From positions 372,001 to 436,000 of the forward strand of contig CAWGCG010000003.1 of the NCBI GenBank assembly GCA_963821025.1: 64,000 nucleotides of DNA. The letters are read 5' to 3'. Every line of letters begins with the position of its first letter. Position 1 is the stretch's first letter. Below the pieces are notes generated by a model. The model worked only from the letters and a program-made list of their open reading frames with translations, was not told the DNA's origin and searched no databases. Of this stretch, positions 61,388 to 64,000 are shown piece after piece. The DNA is from WHSW01 sp963821025 (GTDB lineage Bacteria; Actinomycetota; Thermoleophilia; Solirubrobacterales; 70-9). The translations under genes and the position numbers were made by a program.

Positions 61388-61600
61388 AGCCCGGGCGGGG
61401 GAGTCCGGAGCGAACCAGCGACGGCTGACGGCCCCGCCTCTACTCCAAATAGGTGAACTTCCGGCGCCGGAACGCAGTAGCCAGGCACGAACGGGGATCG
61501 GTTGTCAGTTGATCGGGTGTTACCGCGTGTGCAAGATGGCACTCAAGGGGTCGGGCCAGGTCGAAGGGGCATTTCCAGCGAACCGTTGGGGGTTCAGAGA

Positions 61601-62263
61601 ATGGGGTTACAGCGTCGTCGGGTCACGGTCGGGGTGGCCGCGTCGGAAACGAATCGCGATCGGTCGATCGCCGATCAGCCGGATGCCGGAGGAGGCTTCG
61701 GCAGGCGAGCTCTGTTCGGGGGAGCCGGCCTCGCCGTCGGCGGAATCCTGATCGGCGGACTGCCGCGCCTGGCGACCTCCGCGCCGTCGCGCGCGCAGGA
61801 CGCCGAGGTGCTCAACTTCGTGCTCGAGCTCGAGCGCCTGCAGGAAGCGTTCTATGCGGAGGCCGCGGACGTCTTGGGCCCGACGGGCGAGCTCGGTGAG
61901 TACACCCGTGTCGTCGGAGGCCACGAGCGTGCTCACCGAGAGTTCGTCGAGAAGGCCCTCGGCGGTTCCGCCAGGCCCGCTCCCGAATTCGACTTCGGCG
62001 ACTCGCTCAGCGATCCGGACAGCTATCTCGCCGCGGCGGTCGCGCTCGAGGAAACCGGTGTCGCGACCTACAACGGGCAGGCGACCAACCTGACCCCGAA
62101 GGGCCTCGCCACCGCCGCGCGGATCGCTTCGGTGGAGGCGCGACACGCTTCCTGGGTCAGGGGCCTCGCGGGGCAGCTGCCCGCGCCCCGAGGATCGGAC
62201 CGCGCGATCGGCGCCGCGCGCGCCCAAACCGAGCTCTCCGAATTCGGGTTGGTGGCCCAGTGA
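61601..62263 (+). CDS. exported ferritin-like domain protein 1
   Basis: A 220-residue protein. A twin-arginine-like signal (FGRRALFGGAGLAVGGILIGGLPRLATSAP) precedes a four-helix ferritin-like domain: VLNFVLELERLQEAFYAEAADVLGP, YTRVVGGHERAHREFVEKALGG, YLAAAVALEETGVATYNGQATNL, ATAARIASVEARHASWVRGLAG. ExxH pairs (ERAH, EARH) and single Glu residues give a plausible diiron site. The start is uncertain: I use the ATG at 61601 and regard the longer frame from 61502 as unlikely. Overlap with the next start shows coupling. Confidence 0.85.
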   Translation: MGLQRRRVTVGVAASETNRDRSIADQPDAGGGFGRRALFGGAGLAVGGILIGGLPRLATSAPSRAQDAEVLNFVLELERLQEAFYAEAADVLGPTGELGEYTRVVGGHERAHREFVEKALGGSARPAPEFDFGDSLSDPDSYLAAAVALEETGVATYNGQATNLTPKGLATAARIASVEARHASWVRGLAGQLPAPRGSDRAIGAARAQTELSEFGLVAQ

Positions 62264-62967
62264 GCGGCGGCGACCGACTGCCTGCGGCGCTCGGCGGGAT
62301 CCCGCTGGAGACGCTCGACCGCGACGGCGCTCTCAGCGAGACCGCTGAGGAGCTTGCGCTCAGCGACCGTGGCCAGTTCTTGCGAGCGGGCGCGTTCTCG
62401 CTGCTGGTCGGGGGTCTGGCCTTGCCGAGCGCGGCCCGCGCGGCAAAGGGCGACTCCGACCGCCAGATCCTCAACTACGCCCTCTCGCTCGAGTACCTGC
62501 AGGCCGCGTTCTACACCGAGGCTGAACGGCTGAAGTCCCTCGAGGGGAAGTTCAAGGACCAAGCCCGGGTGGTCGGGTCCCATGAGCGCGCCCACGTGGC
62601 GGCGCTCAAATCGCTGCTCGGCAAGGCAGCGATCAAGGCACCGCGATTCGACTTCCAGGGGGTGACCGAGGATCAGAAGAAGTTTCGTGAGACCGCGGTC
62701 GCGTTCGAGGACCTCGGCACGGCGGCCTACAAGGCCGAGGCGCCGAAGATCAAGAATCCGGAGTACCTGGCGGCGGCGATCCGCGTGCACTCGGTCGAGG
62801 CGCGGCACGCTGCCTGGATCCGGCGACTCGCCGGGGCGCTGCCGGCCCCGGCCGCGTTCGATGAGCCGAAATCGCAGAAGCAGGTGAAGCGCCTGGTCGC
62901 CTCGACCAAGTTCGTGGTCGCCGACCCGGTCACCAAATCGAGCGGTAAGCCGCAGTTCACCGGCTGA
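62260..62967 (+). CDS. exported ferritin-like domain protein 2
   Basis: A 235-residue paralogue: signal-like SDRGQFLRAGAFSLLVGGLALPSAARA, then ILNYALSLEYLQAAFYTEAERLKSLEG, ARVVGSHERAHVAALKSLLG, FRETAVAFEDLGTAAYKAEAPKI, AAAIRVHSVEARHAAWIRRLAG. The ERAH and EARH pairs match protein 1. A C-terminal basic extension follows. The GTG at 62260 overlaps the first gene's stop. Twin ferritin-like proteins of this kind are frequent in Solirubrobacterales-type genomes; whether they store iron or detoxify oxygen species is unknown. Confidence 0.85.
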   Translation: MSGGDRLPAALGGIPLETLDRDGALSETAEELALSDRGQFLRAGAFSLLVGGLALPSAARAAKGDSDRQILNYALSLEYLQAAFYTEAERLKSLEGKFKDQARVVGSHERAHVAALKSLLGKAAIKAPRFDFQGVTEDQKKFRETAVAFEDLGTAAYKAEAPKIKNPEYLAAAIRVHSVEARHAAWIRRLAGALPAPAAFDEPKSQKQVKRLVASTKFVVADPVTKSSGKPQFTG

Positions 62968-62972
62968 CCCGG

Positions 62973-63764
62973 TTGGACCCGAGGCACCGACAGCTCCTCG
63001 GGGCGTTCGGCGCTGTCGCAGTGCTGCTCGTCGGCGCGGGGGCGGTCGTGGCGCTCGTCGGTTCCTCCGAGGGGGCGCCGCGATCCGATCTGTCGCTGCC
63101 GAAGCCGCAGGAGCCGGCGTTCGTGGTCCGCCATCCCGCCAAGCTCGAGGCGTCCCCGCATCTATCCGCGTGGGCGTCGGTGCGCCGCGCGACGCTCGCC
63201 CGGCGAGCGCCGAGCCGGACATCCGCTGCGGTGGCGCCGGTCGCCGAGCTCACCCCCGAGGGGACCAGGAACGTGGTTCAGGTGCTCGGTCGTGAACGTC
63301 GTGGCGGCGAGATCTGGCTCGAGGCCCGCCTGCCGGCCGGGGCCTCGGAGCTCCGAGGGTGGATCGCGCGCTCGGCGCTCGGAGGCTATGAGTTCGTTTC
63401 CACCCACCTGGTCGTCGATCGCGCCCGCCAACGGGCGACCCTGCTGCGCGACGGCAAGCCGGTTTTTCACAGCGTTGTCGGCGTCGGCCAGCCGGGCTCG
63501 CCGACGCCGCCCGGGCAGTTCTACATTCGCAACCGGCTGACCCGCTATGCGAGCCCGGCATACGGCCCGATCGCTTTCGGCACCAGCGCCCGCTCCGATC
63601 AGCTCACCGACTGGCCGGCGGGCGGGTTCATCGGCATCCACGGGACCGATCAGCCGGAGTTGCTCCCGGGACGGGTCTCTCACGGCTGTATCCGGATGCC
63701 CAACTCGGCGATCCGGCGACTCGATCGGTTGATGCCGATCGGCACGCCGCTGACGATCCGATGA
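62973..63764 (+). CDS. L,D-transpeptidase (YkuD domain)
   Basis: A 263-residue protein. An N-terminal membrane anchor (LLGAFGAVAVLLVGAGAVVALVG) is followed by an SH3-like region (TRNVVQVLGRERRGGEIWLEARLPAGASELRGWIARSALG) and a YkuD catalytic domain ending GFIGIHGTDQPELLPGRVSHGCIRM with His223, His237 and Cys239. It would make 3-3 cross-links in peptidoglycan or attach proteins to it, outside the membrane. The TTG at 62973 lies six bases after the ferritin-like gene. Its stop overlaps the next ATG. Confidence 0.9.
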   Translation: MDPRHRQLLGAFGAVAVLLVGAGAVVALVGSSEGAPRSDLSLPKPQEPAFVVRHPAKLEASPHLSAWASVRRATLARRAPSRTSAAVAPVAELTPEGTRNVVQVLGRERRGGEIWLEARLPAGASELRGWIARSALGGYEFVSTHLVVDRARQRATLLRDGKPVFHSVVGVGQPGSPTPPGQFYIRNRLTRYASPAYGPIAFGTSARSDQLTDWPAGGFIGIHGTDQPELLPGRVSHGCIRMPNSAIRRLDRLMPIGTPLTIR

Positions 63765-64000
63765 CTGCCGGGCTGGTTGCCGACGCGCCCGTGCTCTCGG
63801 CGTGCCGGATCGAGACGAGCCCGCGTCGCTTGCGCGCCGGGCTCGAGCGGCTCGAGGTGGCGCTCGAAGCGACGACCGACCGCCGTTCTCGGAGGTCGGT
63901 CCGGGTCGCATTTGGCGGCTTGATGGCGTGGTGGGTCGAGCACGGGATGGCGCGCGAACCGCTTGTCGTCGAGGTCGTCCGACTGCCCGCGACCGTCCGC
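63761..64000 (+). CDS. hypothetical protein, truncated by window edge
   Basis: ATG at 63761 overlaps the transpeptidase stop, indicating coupling. Eighty codons are visible: TAGLVADAPVLSACRIETSPRRLRAGLERLEVALEATTDRRS, then VAFGGLMAWWVEHGMAREPLVVEVVRLPA. No domain is recognisable in this part. Confidence 0.6.
   Translation, partial: MTAGLVADAPVLSACRIETSPRRLRAGLERLEVALEATTDRRSRRSVRVAFGGLMAWWVEHGMAREPLVVEVVRLPATVR

Overview
The window is GC-rich DNA with frequent GTG and TTG starts, tRNA genes that do not encode CCA, and many actinobacterial families: a BTAD-STAND-WD40 regulator, DUF2182/DUF1326, DUF899, DUF4188, SnoaL-like and VOC proteins, paired ferritin-like exported proteins, an L,D-transpeptidase and DHA2 transporters. 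My best inference is a soil-type actinobacterium, probably of the Thermoleophilia (Solirubrobacterales) type. No rRNA or universal marker is present to settle this.

Layout. 0-12.6 kb holds small accessory enzymes: DUF899, two DUF2182 membrane proteins with one DUF1326 partner, VOC, cupin and GNAT proteins, a frameshifted molybdopterin oxidoreductase, a frameshifted BTAD regulator, DUF1059 and a SELENBP1-type methanethiol oxidase. 12.6-18.9 kb is dominated by a 1687-residue BTAD/STAND/WD40 regulator. Two short genes flank it, and they share the same upstream promoter and leader. 18.9-36.5 kb is a mosaic of ordinary metabolic and regulatory genes: methyltransferases, flavin oxidoreductases, an ArsR-SRPBCC pair, an orphan oligopeptide-type permease pair, UspA, a LuxR regulator, an MFS exporter and an alpha/beta hydrolase.

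36.58-53.4 kb is a genomic island built on tRNA-Cys. The intact tRNA lies at 36580. Partial copies of its 3' half, each followed by the same hairpin, lie at 44.81 kb and 48.67 kb. A tyrosine integrase ends just before the second copy, and paired ACTTCCCCAA repeats lie inside both ends of the first segment. The array reads as tandemly accreted related elements. E1 (36.65-44.8 kb) carries a putative IF2N-GNAT protein, an RHH-like protein, three 17-residue-repeat exported proteins, a K+ channel and the integrase. E2 (44.85-48.67 kb) carries exported proteins, three of them preceded by a leader holding a tRNA T-arm-like hairpin. E3 (48.7-52.8 kb) carries two RibD/DHFR-like reductases, regulators and an integrase remnant. 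Left-end-like sequence appears again near 53.35 kb.

53.4-58.4 kb holds an XRE regulator with twin palindromic operators and a membrane partner, VOC, methyltransferase, RidA, PadR and NfeD-like genes. tRNA-Val(GAC) at 58428 has its 3' end duplicated exactly at 59912, bounding a 1.4-kb insertion with paired arm-type repeats but no integrase. 60-64 kb ends with an exported beta-barrel-like protein, a SnoaL-like protein, and a translationally coupled run of two ferritin-like exported proteins, an L,D-transpeptidase and a truncated gene.

Several genes (molybdopterin oxidoreductase, BTAD regulator, one repeat protein, one SnoaL-like protein) are each broken by a single-base shift. Either this strain carries young pseudogenes or the assembly has residual indels.
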